Assembly (NCBI RefSeq): GCF_026586665.1
Contig: NZ_JAODIY010000001.1
Location: 62,001 to 126,000 of the forward strand
Direction of reading: 5' to 3'
DNA: 64,000 nucleotides
DNA from: Halovenus rubra
Lineage (GTDB): Archaea; Halobacteriota; Halobacteria; Halobacteriales; Haloarculaceae
Part shown: in pieces, positions 34,031 to 43,339 of the stretch
How positions within the stretch are numbered: the stretch's first letter is position 1
Layout: each line of letters begins with the position of its first letter
Made by a program: the position numbers and the translations under genes
The notes under the pieces: generated by a model
What the model saw: only the letters and a program-made list of their open reading frames with translations
Told to the model about the DNA's origin: nothing
Database searches by the model: none

Positions 34031-34918
34031 TTACTCGGCGTCGCCGGTCTCGATTGGTGCGCGGATAGTGTTCCCCCACTCTGTCCACGACCCATCGTAG
34101 TTCTCTACGTCGTCGAAGCCAAGCAGTTCGTGGAGTACGTACCACTCGATAGAGGAGCGTTCGCCGACACGGCAGTAGGTGATGACGGACTGGTCTTCGG
34201 TGATGCCAACATCCTCGTATAACTCACGCAGCTCTTCTGGCTGTTTGAACGTGCCATCATCGCGCAGAACAGACGTAGTTGGAACGCTCTTCGCACCGGG
34301 GATGTGGCCGCCGCGCTGGGCCGTCTCTTGGAGACCTTCTGGCGCGATGACTTCGCCGGTAAACTCCTCGGGCGAGCGCACGTCGACGAGCGGGACGCCG
34401 CCTTCGATTGCCTGCTCTACGTCGCTCTTGTAGGCCCGAATCGCCTCGTAGGGGCCAGCCGCGGTGTACTCCTGTGTCGAAAACGCCGGCTCCTCGGTCG
34501 TATGCGGGTACTCGTTTTCGACCCAGTGGCCCTTTCCGCCGTCGATGACGCGCACGTCTTCGTGGCCGAAGTATTTGTACTCCCAGTAAGCAAAGAGTGC
34601 AAACCAGTTGGGAACGCGCCCGCCACCGTAGATAACGACCGTCGAGTCGGTGGTGATGCCAGCCTCGCTGTTCAGCTCCTCGAAGGCCTCCTTGTTGAGT
34701 ATGTCCCGCTGTGTCGCGTCGCTGAGGTCTTCGTCCCAGTCAAAAAACGTCGCACCCGGAATATGTCCCTCTTCGTAGGGCGTGTACTCCGACTCCGCGG
34801 TGACTGTCGGATTGTTTACTTCGAGCAGTCGATACGCCGGGTCGTCAGACTGGAAGTGGTCGAGGTGTTCCTCAACCCAGTCTGGTGTAACGAGTACGTC
34901 GCTGTTGTGCTCTGTCAT
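34031..34918 (-). CDS. Thiosulfate sulfurtransferase (two-domain rhodanese)
   Basis: A 295-residue tandem rhodanese. The N-terminal inactive domain includes HIPGATFFDWDEDLSD and VVIYGGGRVPNWFALFAYW, where Gly replaces the active Cys. The C-terminal domain has LVDVRSPEEFTGE, GHIPGAKSVPT and the active loop TYCRVGERSSIEW with Cys249. The loop CRVGERS resembles the thiosulfate-type (TssA) enzymes. It would move sulfane sulfur from thiosulfate to cyanide or thiols in sulfur handling. It is transcribed from an AT-rich 290-base region upstream. Confidence 0.95.
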   Translation of the reverse strand: MTEHNSDVLVTPDWVEEHLDHFQSDDPAYRLLEVNNPTVTAESEYTPYEEGHIPGATFFDWDEDLSDATQRDILNKEAFEELNSEAGITTDSTVVIYGGGRVPNWFALFAYWEYKYFGHEDVRVIDGGKGHWVENEYPHTTEEPAFSTQEYTAAGPYEAIRAYKSDVEQAIEGGVPLVDVRSPEEFTGEVIAPEGLQETAQRGGHIPGAKSVPTTSVLRDDGTFKQPEELRELYEDVGITEDQSVITYCRVGERSSIEWYVLHELLGFDDVENYDGSWTEWGNTIRAPIETGDAE

Positions 34919-35208
34919 TACAAATCGCTATTGTGGTGCCAGACATATAACACCTCACCGTAACGTGGATGTTGTCGTTACTCTATGACACCACGTAATC
35001 GACTATACTCTTGTTTATTGACGTATGTGGTCTTCTATGTCGGGTATAGTGGATGTGTGTTTGTCATAGAATCCAGCAAGAATTGATATTATATAGTTCA
35101 CATATCATATATAGTAGTATATACTCGTAACTATCAGAGAATGGATATTATCACTGTGTCGGCGACGACCAGCGTGCCGACAGCGCCTCGCAGTGAGCGT
35201 GTCTCAGC
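34919..35208. promoter_or_regulatory. AT-rich spacer upstream of the rhodanese gene with a TATATA palindrome
   Basis: 290 bases with no gene seen, markedly AT-richer than the surroundings. Bases 35108-35123 form TATATA-GTAG-TATATA, a perfect 6-bp inverted repeat with a four-base loop. Other AT boxes lie at 35083-35096 and near 35139. The region lies between msrA (ends 35209) and the rhodanese gene (starts 34918), both on the minus strand, so it should hold the rhodanese promoter. Confidence 0.5.
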
Positions 35209-35736
35209 TCACGTCTGGTGGAGTTTGTTCTGGAACTTCTCACGCACCTTTTCGACTTTAGGGCTCGCGTGCATCTGACAGTAGGCGTCGTTCGGGTTCT
35301 TTTCGAAGTAATCGTGGTGGTATTCCTCGGCCTCGTAGAAGGTTTCGAGGGGTTCGAGTTCGGTTACTACCTCGTCCTCGTACTCTTCGTTGAGCGTCTG
35401 AATATAGGCTTGTGCTTTCTCTGCCTGGTCCTCATCGTGTGAGAGAACAATAGACCGGTACTGCGTGCCGACATCCGGACCCTGCTGATTCAACTGTGTC
35501 GGGTCGTGAACGGTAAAAAAGACTTCTAAGATGTCGGCGTAGCTGAGCGTGTCGGGGTCGTACTCCAGTTGGACGACCTCGGCGTGGCCGGTTTCCTCCC
35601 GACAAACTGCTTCGTACGTCGGGTTTTCGGCGTGTCCACCGGCATATCCCGGAGCTACTGACTCGACGCCGTCAAGTTCCTTGAACGCCGCCTCGGTACA
35701 CCAGAAACAGCCGCCACCGACGGTTGCTTTTGCCAT
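35209..35736 (-). CDS. msrA: Peptide-methionine (S)-S-oxide reductase
   Basis: A 175-residue MsrA of typical length starting MAKATVGGGCFWCTEAAFKE. The GCFWC loop carries catalytic Cys10. Family motifs PGYAGGHAENPTYEAVCREE, GHAEVVQLEYDPD and HDPTQLNQQGPDVGTQYRS follow. The C-terminal part (EEYHHDYFEKNPNDAYCQMH) includes a Cys that may resolve the disulfide. It repairs methionine sulfoxide in proteins or free Met. An upstream in-frame extension rich in Arg was rejected. Confidence 0.96.
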   Translation of the reverse strand: MAKATVGGGCFWCTEAAFKELDGVESVAPGYAGGHAENPTYEAVCREETGHAEVVQLEYDPDTLSYADILEVFFTVHDPTQLNQQGPDVGTQYRSIVLSHDEDQAEKAQAYIQTLNEEYEDEVVTELEPLETFYEAEEYHHDYFEKNPNDAYCQMHASPKVEKVREKFQNKLHQT

Positions 35737-35812
35737 ACGCTTTGGTAGGGGCGCGACTCGTATGTATCTGACTGCTGGGGCCAGTGTTGGCCCGATTGAA
35801 GACGTATGGCGG

Positions 35813-36433
35813 TCAGTCGCTTGCACCGCGGCCCGAGCGCGACGGCGGCGGAATTTCGTTCTCGGTACAGTGGGGCTCTGGCAGGACACACCGCTCGGGC
35901 TCTTCATTGACATGAGCGTACTGGCCCGGCGCGTTCGCCAGCGGATGAGCAGGGTTGTGGCCGCTGGCGATGCGGCCAGCGCGGATTCCTTCGAAGTCCC
36001 GGAGTCGGTTCCGAATCCCCCGCCAGTGAAGCCCAGTCAGTTGCGGGACCGAGATTGAGTGTGGTGTTTCGAGCCGAGCGTTCCGCCGCTCTAGCACGGC
36101 GACGTTGAGATTCGCCGCGAGGTCGTCGTGGTCGACTAATACGCCGACGCGGGCGTCTGCCGGCGAACGCGCGGCGAGGACATCAAGCCCCAGATGGAGC
36201 GCACGGTACTCCGCAACGTTGTTGTTCGGGCAGTTATTGGGCAGCGCGAGGCGTGCTACCCGTTCCCCGTCGCGTGTCTCGATAACCGCGCCGAGACCGC
36301 CACCGGACTCTCTGAACGAACCATCTGTTGCAAGATAGAAATCCCGGTGATGGGTCTCTGGTGGATGCGCGATATGGGGTGTCGGTGCTTCGTCGAACAG
36401 GTCTCGAAGTGACGGCCGGCCATATGCGGCCAT
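35813..36433 (-). CDS. RNase H-like protein (archaeal RNase HI type)
   Basis: 206 residues. Residues 30-180 show an RNase H fold: first strand FYLATDGSFRESGGGLGAV with Asp37, then the helix NVAEYRALHLGLDVLAA with the catalytic Glu, then VLVDHDDLAANL with an Asp, and ASGHNPAHPLANA near the fourth-ligand position. It probably cleaves RNA in RNA-DNA hybrids. The N-terminus (30 residues) and a C-terminal tail rich in Pro, Ser, Arg and Asp (EIPPPSRSGRGASD) lie outside the fold. It is separated by 76 bases from the msrA start. A non-catalytic nucleic-acid role is possible. Confidence 0.85.
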   Translation of the reverse strand: MAAYGRPSLRDLFDEAPTPHIAHPPETHHRDFYLATDGSFRESGGGLGAVIETRDGERVARLALPNNCPNNNVAEYRALHLGLDVLAARSPADARVGVLVDHDDLAANLNVAVLERRNARLETPHSISVPQLTGLHWRGIRNRLRDFEGIRAGRIASGHNPAHPLANAPGQYAHVNEEPERCVLPEPHCTENEIPPPSRSGRGASD

Positions 36434-36500
36434 ACCCCAAGTAGCACGTCTATTAATAAATAGTTACCGTCGAATCCGGGCACAGCACCAGGACTCTGGC

Positions 36501-36737
36501 TCAATTACCGGGCTGGCCGACGTAGACGGCGACGGCGTTAACGATGAGGAGGGCGAAAAACGCAAACACTGTCGACTGGGATTCGAGGCCGGAAATGAGC
36601 AACGAGAGGTGCAAAAACGGAAGCACAATTGCGGTCCAAAACGCGAGTCGTTTGATTGGCCGAAACAGCAACTGGGTGGCGTTCAGGGAGCCATCACCCA
36701 GCACCGCGTCGGTGTCTGTCAGTGCAGAGATTGACAT
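36501..36737 (-). CDS. Small membrane protein, unknown function
   Basis: 78 residues from ATG 36737 (MSISALTDTDAVLGD). A polar N-terminal third is followed by two hydrophobic helices (FWTAIVLPFLHLSLLISGL and VFAFFALLIVNAVAVYVG). It resembles other small haloarchaeal two-helix membrane proteins, with no known function. A start four codons earlier is possible. It lies on the same strand as the RNase H-like gene, 67 bases upstream of its start. Confidence 0.65.
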   Translation of the reverse strand: MSISALTDTDAVLGDGSLNATQLLFRPIKRLAFWTAIVLPFLHLSLLISGLESQSTVFAFFALLIVNAVAVYVGQPGN

Positions 36738-36884
36738 TACGAGGGTCACCTGTCTCTTTCTATTACAGGCACCATCATATAACCGGACGAGCGTTCAGTC
36801 TGTTTTGGCTTGTTTAATCCAGAAGCCACATACTTCGACCAACACACTGACTCTTTAGAACCGATGGAAAAACGTTTAGATGTT

Positions 36885-37367
36885 TTATCCGTCGCTCTTC
36901 TCTTGTTTCGGCGCACTCTCTTCGGGAAGGTCACCAAGCGTTGTAATCTCGACATCGTGAGGGCCGACTGGTGTCTGGATTGTCGTCCGTGTACTAATCT
37001 CATCGGCGACAGCCTCACGCCAGTCCGCAACCGCAGCAAGATGGTACTCGTGGTGGCGCTCGACGGTGTACGTCTTGGTCGAGTCGGCCCGCAACCTCTC
37101 TTCAGTGTCGGCTGCGGTGGGATAGGTCGGTTCGCACGCGAGAAACGCCGTCGGCTTGATTCGGAGCGTTCTGTTCCCGTTGGTGGGTGTTTCGTCTTCT
37201 GGAGTACCGTCGACGTGAAGACGAGCACGCATCCGCCCGCTGAATGGTGGTGTCACCCGCAGTACCGCTTGCTTTGCAGTCGTCTGGTTCAGTTCGAGCG
37301 CTGAGACCACATCCTCAACGGTGACGGCAAGCGATCGTATCGACGTGGGAGCCCCATCCCTAGCCAT
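36885..37367 (-). CDS. Conserved haloarchaeal protein, unknown function
   Basis: 160 residues from ATG 37367 (MARDGAPTSIRSLAVTVEDV). I recall related sequences in haloarchaea, described only as uncharacterised. The core VVSALELNQTTAKQAVLRVT then PPFSGRMRARLHV precedes an acidic linker (DGTPEDETPTNGN) and a second half (RIKPTAFLACEPTYPT, VERHHEYHLAAVADWREAV). No catalytic motif is obvious. An earlier start at 37394 adds MFLHTLNRD and is less likely. The 147-base gap downstream, before the small membrane gene, shows nothing. Confidence 0.72.
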   Translation of the reverse strand: MARDGAPTSIRSLAVTVEDVVSALELNQTTAKQAVLRVTPPFSGRMRARLHVDGTPEDETPTNGNRTLRIKPTAFLACEPTYPTAADTEERLRADSTKTYTVERHHEYHLAAVADWREAVADEISTRTTIQTPVGPHDVEITTLGDLPEESAPKQEKSDG

Positions 37368-37576
37368 GTCTCTGTTCAGGGTATGGAGAAACAAGTACGT
37401 GCCGCCAACGGCCCGATAAACGACTCACATATCCTATATGAAGCCGATACTATTTTAATTCCACTCCGATTAGGAATGACTGTGCATCGCATGGGTTGGT
37501 GGCCGGTTATTCCGACGCTAGCTGTCGTCTTCACAGACAGGACACACGACAGCGGTTGTATGAGGTAACACGAGCA

Positions 37577-38143
37577 ATGACAGATGAACTTACTATTCTG
37601 GTCGTTGATGACGAGGAAGATATCGCAGATTTGTATACGACGTGGCTCCAGATGGACCACGAGGTACGGACTGCCTACGGAGGAGAAAAAGCCCTCGAAA
37701 AGGCCGACGAGGACGTTGATGTCGTCTTCCTCGACCGTCAGATGCCTGACTACGCCGGTGACGAAGTCCTCGAACGCCTCCGAGACAGGGGACTCGACTG
37801 CCGGGTTGTCATGGTAACTGCAGTTGATCCGGACTTCGATATCCTCTCGATGGAGTTTGACGACTATCTCACGAAACCTGTCATGCGTGACGACTTGGCC
37901 GACGCTGTGGGGACCATGCGCAAGCGCGATGAGTACGATGAAACGCTTCAGGAGTACTACGCGCTTGCAGAAAAGAAAGCCACACTCGAAGCCGAAAAGA
38001 CACCATCAGAGCTCCAAAACAGCGAAGAGTATCAGGAGATGACCGAACGTATCGAAGTCCTCGAAGAGGAGGCCGACCCAACTAATGCCGGCTTTGACGA
38101 CGACTACGAATCGATGTTTCGGGACCTTCCCGGAGGCGAATGA
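37577..38143 (+). CDS. HalX-domain response regulator
   Basis: A 188-residue two-domain regulator. The receiver domain (LTILVVDDEEDIADLYTTWL) has acidic-pocket Asp residues, phospho-acceptor Asp in VVFLDRQMPDYAGDE, the Thr of VMVTAV, and Lys in DDYLTKPVM. The C-terminal region is the helical HalX domain (KATLEAEKTPSELQNSEEYQ) common to haloarchaeal regulators, probably for dimerisation. It should accept phosphate from a histidine kinase and alter transcription or interact with a partner. No kinase gene is adjacent; three unpartnered kinases lie at 3-14 kb. ATG 37577 starts just before the receiver. Confidence 0.93.
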   Translation: MTDELTILVVDDEEDIADLYTTWLQMDHEVRTAYGGEKALEKADEDVDVVFLDRQMPDYAGDEVLERLRDRGLDCRVVMVTAVDPDFDILSMEFDDYLTKPVMRDDLADAVGTMRKRDEYDETLQEYYALAEKKATLEAEKTPSELQNSEEYQEMTERIEVLEEEADPTNAGFDDDYESMFRDLPGGE

Positions 38144-38240
38144 GGTATACGCGTCCGGGTTACAGACAGCCGCTTTGATCTGCACGCGGTTCGGTCGACA
38201 AGAGCGTACTCCGATACCCTGACGCCCAGAAAGAATTTCC

Positions 38241-38751
38241 TCTGAACGAGTAAATATCGGTCCGATATCCTCCAGACGTACGTACCTCAGGACCCTTGCA
38301 GCCGCTGGTTTCGCTGGCTGTCTTAGTGACTCCTCCGACTCAACAACCGACTCCCCGACTGATACGGCTACGACGACGCCAAACACAGCCCCACATCCTG
38401 CAGTCACCGTCTCGACACCGAGAAGGCGACGCAATCGCCGCCTGCGTGGGAGTGGGCTGCCAGTGCTCCCGAGACTGTCGCACCCGAGATTGACATCACA
38501 GTCTCCGCTGAGAACGTCGGCGATGGCCTCGGAACGCGTGGTGCGGTGAACTTCTCGTATCCTCTGTATGCGCCAAAGAGGTTCGATATTGAACTCGATA
38601 CTGGAGAGGCCGACGAGGATACGATGCCGGCGAGTACCGAAAACGCCGAGCCAGGAACAGAACTGAGCTACGGCATCCGGACACCGGCAGAGCAGTCAAC
38701 GGTAGCCGTCACCGTCGAGGATAAGTGGACTTCGACCGAGCGCACAACGTG
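38241..38751 (+). pseudogene. Decayed Tat-lipoprotein gene with lost start and frameshift
   Basis: Frame 1 (from about 38241) reads SSRRTYLRTLAAAGFAGCLS then DSSDSTTDSPTDTATTTP. This is a clear Tat lipobox plus Ser/Thr tether, but no ATG or GTG start lies between the in-frame stop at 38220 and the twin-Arg motif. The frame loses sense near 38420. A different frame then gives SPPAWEWAASAPETVAPEID and on to ELSYGIRTPAEQSTVAVTVE and a stop at 38749-38751, which reads as an ordinary beta-rich secreted domain. One indel near 38420 would join them. The parts are typical of an extracellular lipoprotein, now broken. The family is unknown. Confidence 0.65.
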
Positions 38752-38846
38752 ACACCGTGTTCGTGGCGGGTGTCGGTGATGGAAACGACTTTGATTATAC
38801 CCCGTCGAGAGAGAGACATGCAATCTAGAACTTGTAGGGTGAGCCG

Positions 38847-39686
38847 ATGAGCGACGACCGCGTTGCTGGTGCCGAGAATATTGAAGAGATAGCCACGACG
38901 TGTGACTTGCTTAGTGCAACCGTCGGCGACCATGTTGAAGGCGTCACGACGGTAACGCTGAACCGACCCGATGCTCGGAACGCACTAAACGGCCAACTCC
39001 GCAGTGAACTCAAAGAACTGCTGGCTGCTGTCGATGATAGTGACGTTCGGGTTGTCGTGTTGACCGGGGCAGACGAGGCCAAAGCATTCGTCGCTGGAGC
39101 CGATGTCGAGGAGTTGCGTGAACGAAGCGCAATCGAACAGCGAGAGGCCTCCAAGCGCCCGCGCGTATACGAGACAGTAGATGACCTTCGCCAGCCTGTC
39201 ATCGCTCGAATTAACGGCCACGCCCTGGGCGGTGGTTCCGAACTTGCACTGGCCTGTGATGTTCGTATTGCACACGAACGGGCCAAAATCGGGCAACCCG
39301 AAATCAATCTTGGTATTATTCCCGGCGGCGGTGGGACCCAGCGCCTACCACGCCTCGTCGGCGAAGGTCAGGCGATGCGGCTGATTCTCTCCGGTGAGCT
39401 TATCGAGGCTGCGGAGGCACGCGATATTGGCCTCGTCGATATCGTCTGTGACGACGAGGAAGAACTTGACGATGAAGTATACGGACTTGCCGAATCGATG
39501 GCTGCAAAGAGCCCAATCGCGCTTGAAATTGCCAAGGAGGCGGTCAAAGGCGGGTCGCGAATGGACCTCGAAGCAGGTATCGAGTACGAGGCAGAACTGT
39601 TTGCAACGTTGTTTTCGACCGAAGACAAAGACGAAGGCATCGATGCGTTCTTCGAGGACCGTGACCCCAACTGGCAGGGGGAGTAG
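38847..39686 (+). CDS. Enoyl-CoA hydratase/isomerase family protein
   Basis: A 279-residue crotonase-fold protein. [20 protein letters not shown] is the family start, followed by [13 protein letters not shown], which forms the oxyanion hole. The paired catalytic Glu residues are in [15 protein letters not shown] and [20 protein letters not shown], both present, so hydration of enoyl-CoA is plausible. A 20-residue N-terminal extension ([20 protein letters not shown]) precedes the domain. It probably serves fatty-acid or amino-acid degradation. It lies upstream of the coxB gene, which starts 106 bases later, but probably has no role in the oxidase. Confidence 0.93.
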   Translation: MSDDRVAGAENIEEIATTCDLLSATVGDHVEGVTTVTLNRPDARNALNGQLRSELKELLAAVDDSDVRVVVLTGADEAKAFVAGADVEELRERSAIEQREASKRPRVYETVDDLRQPVIARINGHALGGGSELALACDVRIAHERAKIGQPEINLGIIPGGGGTQRLPRLVGEGQAMRLILSGELIEAAEARDIGLVDIVCDDEEELDDEVYGLAESMAAKSPIALEIAKEAVKGGSRMDLEAGIEYEAELFATLFSTEDKDEGIDAFFEDRDPNWQGE

Positions 39687-39792
39687 CCGAAACCGGCGGT
39701 TGCCGTTGCCTCTTTGGCCTTCTTCAAATGTGTCCCCTGATATCGCGGGGTACCGTAATGCCTAAGACTCGGTGGTCGTAATCCCGAGTCAA

Positions 39793-40611
39793 ATGGTGGG
39801 TTCCGGAGCCATACTGACATCGTTGCCGGGGGTAGAGGCAGTTGCTACCCTCTCACGGACCCAGGTAGATATCTTCAGTCGACTCTTCCTGGCGTTCGTC
39901 GTCCTCGGGACGACTGTCGGTGTTGTTGTCATCAGCTACTTGATGTATAATGCGTACAAATATCGGACAGATGCCCCCGATGCCGACGGAAAGTACGACG
40001 TCGAAGAAGAGACTGACGACGACGTTGTCCGGCCACAGCTCGGTGAGATTCCAACGAGTGCAAAAGGCGGAAAGAAACTTTTCCTCTCGTTTGGCCTCAG
40101 TGCCGTGCTCGTCCTCGGCCTGATTATCTACTCCTACTCGCTGTTGCTCTACGTCGAGGACACAGGTGACGTTGAGCCTGACATGGAAGTTAACGTTGAA
40201 GGGTTCCAGTTCGCCTGGGCATACGAGTACGATAACGGCTTCGAGACGACTGGTGAACTCGTTGTCCCGAATGAGGAGGTGGTCGGACTCGAGGTGTCCT
40301 CGCGGGACGTGATGCATAACTTCGGGATACGCGGCCTCCGGGCGAAGACTGACGCGATGCCCGGACAGACCACCGAAACGTGGTTCCAAGCCGACGAATC
40401 TGGCGAGTATCAAGCTATCTGCTTCGAACTCTGTGGCAGCGGCCACTCCAACATGCGTGAAGAGGTTCTCGTTGTCCCAACGAGTGTCTGGGAACAGGGA
40501 CAAGAGAACTACAACTTCGATAACCCTGACGAGTTCGAGCAGTGGTACGACCAGACCATTGACGCTTGGAAAAACGGCGAATTTGACGACCAACTTGAGG
40601 TGACTAACTAA
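39793..40611 (+). CDS. coxB: Cytochrome c oxidase subunit II
   Basis: A 272-residue subunit II from ATG 39793; the in-frame GTG at 39772 is less likely. Two N-terminal membrane helices (FSRLFLAFVVLGTTVGVVVI and SFGLSAVLVLGLIIYSYSLL) precede the periplasmic-side CuA domain. The CuA ligands are all present: His in SSRDVMHNFGI and the Cys-Glu-Cys-His-Met cluster CFELCGSGHSNM. It takes electrons from a soluble donor, probably a halocyanin-like copper protein, and passes them to subunit I. It overlaps the subunit I gene by one base (TAATG), so they are translated together. Confidence 0.95.
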   Translation: MVGSGAILTSLPGVEAVATLSRTQVDIFSRLFLAFVVLGTTVGVVVISYLMYNAYKYRTDAPDADGKYDVEEETDDDVVRPQLGEIPTSAKGGKKLFLSFGLSAVLVLGLIIYSYSLLLYVEDTGDVEPDMEVNVEGFQFAWAYEYDNGFETTGELVVPNEEVVGLEVSSRDVMHNFGIRGLRAKTDAMPGQTTETWFQADESGEYQAICFELCGSGHSNMREEVLVVPTSVWEQGQENYNFDNPDEFEQWYDQTIDAWKNGEFDDQLEVTN

Positions 40612-43325
40612 TGAGTGACCTACCACCGCGATCAAGCGTGAAACGCTGGCTCGTTACGACCAATCACAAAGACGTCGGTATTCTGTATCTGTTAACGTCG
40701 GTGTTTTTCCTCGTTGCGGCAGGCGTCCTTGCCCTGCTTATCCGTATCCAGTTGCTCCAGTCCGGCGGGACGATTCTTAGCGGCGTGGGATACAACCAAG
40801 TTGTCACGGCCCACGGCTTTATCATGATTTTCTGGTTCCTCTCGCCGTTTGCATTCGGCTTTGCAAACTACTTTGTGCCACTCCAGATTGGAGCTGACGA
40901 CCTCGCGTTCCCGCGACTCAACGCGATGAGTTACTGGCTGTACCTGTTCTCGGGCGTTCTGGTCTTGGGGTCGTTCTTCCAGGGCGCAACGTTCATGGGC
41001 GGTTGGACTGCCTATGCGCCCCTGAACGTGCCTGCGTACATTCCTGAATTCGGTGAGGTCGGTTCTTTCGCGACGATTGTTGCCCTCATCGCATTCGTCG
41101 GGTCAGTCACCATCGGTTCAGTGAACTTCCTGACGACGATTTACCGGATGCGCGCGAAAGGATTGCGGATGCGTGATATCCCACTGTTCAGTATCTCGAT
41201 TCTTGTGACTGTCTGGATGATGTTGTTCGCGTTTGCGGCTTACCTCGCTGCGCTGATTATTCTCAGCTCTGACCATCTGCTGCACACGTCATTTTTCGCT
41301 CTCGAAACCGGAAGCGGTCCCGAAGCAACCGATAGCGGCTCACTCCTCTGGACACATCTGTTCTGGTTCTTCGGACACCCCGAAGTCTACATCGTCTTCT
41401 TCCCAGCACTCGGTGCGCTTGCTGAGATGGTCCAGACCTTCGCTGGTCGCCGCCTTGTCGGGCGCAAGTGGTTCATTATCTCGATGGCGCTGGTCGGTAT
41501 CCAGAGTTTCATCGTCTGGATGCACCACATGTTCCTGACCAGCATCAACCTTGAAATTAAGACTGTGATAATGGTGACAACAGTCGCGATATCCTTACCC
41601 TTCGACCTGATGGTCTTCTCGCTTATTTATACGATGATAAAAGGGAAGATCCGCTGGAAGACGCCGTTCCTGTTCTCAATCGGCTCGCTAGTTATCTTTA
41701 TCATCGGCGGGATTACTGGTGTCTTCCTTGGCGCTATCGTGCTGGACTACTCGTTCCGTGGCACCTACTGGGTGGTTGCTCACTTCCACTACGTGATGGC
41801 GTCGAGTGCGGTGATACTCATTGGGGCCGTCTACTACTGGTACCCCAAGATGACAGGCAAGATGTACAACGAGTTCTTGGGGAAGGCGCACTTCGTGACG
41901 TCCTTTATTGGATTCAACATGCTGTATTTCCCGATGTTCATTGTTTGGGAGACGCCACGGCGTGTGTTCCACTACGACAGCGGCTTCACACCGTTCCACC
42001 TGCTGGCAACGGCTGGCGCATTCATCTTTGCCGGTTCGTTCCTGATTATGTTCTACAACCTCTTTGCCAGCCTCTACAGTGACCGTCACGTCGACGAATC
42101 ACCGTGGGCGTATGCGTCCTCACCCGAGTGGGCAGTTTCGTCGCCACCGCCACTCGACAACTTCCCCGGTAAACCGAGCTTTGCAAGCGGCAAGCTAAAC
42201 TTCCTTGACAGGGCCGGAACCGACGGCGGAGCTAAGAGCGAGACGGCAACCGATGGTGGCGTTGCCACCGGAGACGAGACGCTTGCCCCGCCCGAAGAAC
42301 ACGCAGACCACGCGAGCTGGTGGCCGATTATGGTCAGCTCCAGCGTGCTGTTCGCCGGACTTGGTATCTCGGGGCTCAGTGTCTCGTATGCAGTGTGGCC
42401 GTTCGCGCTGGCCATTCCGGCCTTTATTGGCTTCCTCGGTGTTGAGGGTGCGCGTCAGGATGGCTTTGCGCTGATTCACGGCATTTATGTGATGGTCGCA
42501 TTCCCCCTGACGGTGGCACTTCTCATCCTGTTCCATCTGGGAATTGGCATCTTTGAGGCGGTTGGAAACGCAAGTCCGTACTTCTGGGTTGGACTCATTG
42601 GTTCGGTTTGGGGGTCGTATACCCTGGCTGGATTTGGCTACGAATCCTTCGAGGTGCCCGAACCCAAAATGGCCGAGCAGTGGCCGTTTGAATCTGTCGA
42701 GAACACGAAGCTCGGGATGTGGGCGTTCATCGCTTCAGACATCATTGTCTTTGGTGCCTTCGTTGGCGCGTACATCTTCACACGCTTCGAGTACGGCTGG
42801 GAAGCTTGGTGGCACATCGCTGAGGACCCAAGCGCCCACACAATGGCTGGGCAGGCACTAGAGCACCACCCAGTTCTGCCTGGACTAATCAACACCTATC
42901 TACTGCTTGCGAGTAGTTTCACTGTCGTACTCGCGCTGACGGCTGCCAGACACAAAGGTAACTACTCGCTTGGCCCGCTCACCATTTCGAGTCGCCAGGC
43001 GACGCTTGGATTCCTCGGCATGACGTTCATGGGAGCGGCTGGCTTCCTCGTCAACAAGGGAATTGAGTGGGTCGACCTCTACCTGCATCAGGGGTGGACG
43101 TTCGGTGTCGACGTGATGTCATCGACGTTCTATCTGACGACAGGAATGCACGGGCTGCACGTCATCATCGGCATGCTCGTTCTCCTGTTCCTCATCGCAC
43201 GGACCTACACCGGTGCGTACGTCGGTGAGAACGAAGACGCTGGGACTCTCGAATACTTCGGGCTGTACTGGCACTTCGTCGATATCGTGTGGTTGTTCCT
43301 GTTCCCGCTGTTTTACATCCTCTAA
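40611..43325 (+). CDS. Cytochrome c oxidase fused subunits I and III
   Basis: A 904-residue fusion. Residues 1-490 are subunit I with the heme-binding His in TAHGFIMIFW, the CuB motif HPEVYIVFFPALG (His256 and cross-linked Tyr260), HHMF, and VVAHFHYVMA with the heme a3/a ligands. A hydrophilic Gly/Glu linker (about 530-565) leads to further helices and then subunit III, recognised by FYLTTGMHGLHVIIG and YWHFVDIVWLFLFPLFYI. It reduces O2 to water and pumps protons. A fused coxA/coxC is seen in other haloarchaea and some bacteria. Its stop is 14 bases before the cox4 start. Confidence 0.95.
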   Translation: MSDLPPRSSVKRWLVTTNHKDVGILYLLTSVFFLVAAGVLALLIRIQLLQSGGTILSGVGYNQVVTAHGFIMIFWFLSPFAFGFANYFVPLQIGADDLAFPRLNAMSYWLYLFSGVLVLGSFFQGATFMGGWTAYAPLNVPAYIPEFGEVGSFATIVALIAFVGSVTIGSVNFLTTIYRMRAKGLRMRDIPLFSISILVTVWMMLFAFAAYLAALIILSSDHLLHTSFFALETGSGPEATDSGSLLWTHLFWFFGHPEVYIVFFPALGALAEMVQTFAGRRLVGRKWFIISMALVGIQSFIVWMHHMFLTSINLEIKTVIMVTTVAISLPFDLMVFSLIYTMIKGKIRWKTPFLFSIGSLVIFIIGGITGVFLGAIVLDYSFRGTYWVVAHFHYVMASSAVILIGAVYYWYPKMTGKMYNEFLGKAHFVTSFIGFNMLYFPMFIVWETPRRVFHYDSGFTPFHLLATAGAFIFAGSFLIMFYNLFASLYSDRHVDESPWAYASSPEWAVSSPPPLDNFPGKPSFASGKLNFLDRAGTDGGAKSETATDGGVATGDETLAPPEEHADHASWWPIMVSSSVLFAGLGISGLSVSYAVWPFALAIPAFIGFLGVEGARQDGFALIHGIYVMVAFPLTVALLILFHLGIGIFEAVGNASPYFWVGLIGSVWGSYTLAGFGYESFEVPEPKMAEQWPFESVENTKLGMWAFIASDIIVFGAFVGAYIFTRFEYGWEAWWHIAEDPSAHTMAGQALEHHPVLPGLINTYLLLASSFTVVLALTAARHKGNYSLGPLTISSRQATLGFLGMTFMGAAGFLVNKGIEWVDLYLHQGWTFGVDVMSSTFYLTTGMHGLHVIIGMLVLLFLIARTYTGAYVGENEDAGTLEYFGLYWHFVDIVWLFLFPLFYIL

Positions 43326-43330
43326 GGAGG
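43324..43330 (+). promoter_or_regulatory. Strong Shine-Dalgarno before the subunit IV gene
   Basis: AAGGAGG begins within the last codons of the fused subunit gene and ends nine bases before ATG 43340. It is unusually strong for a haloarchaeal gene and fixes that start. Confidence 0.7.
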
Positions 43331-43339
43331 TTCCAAATT

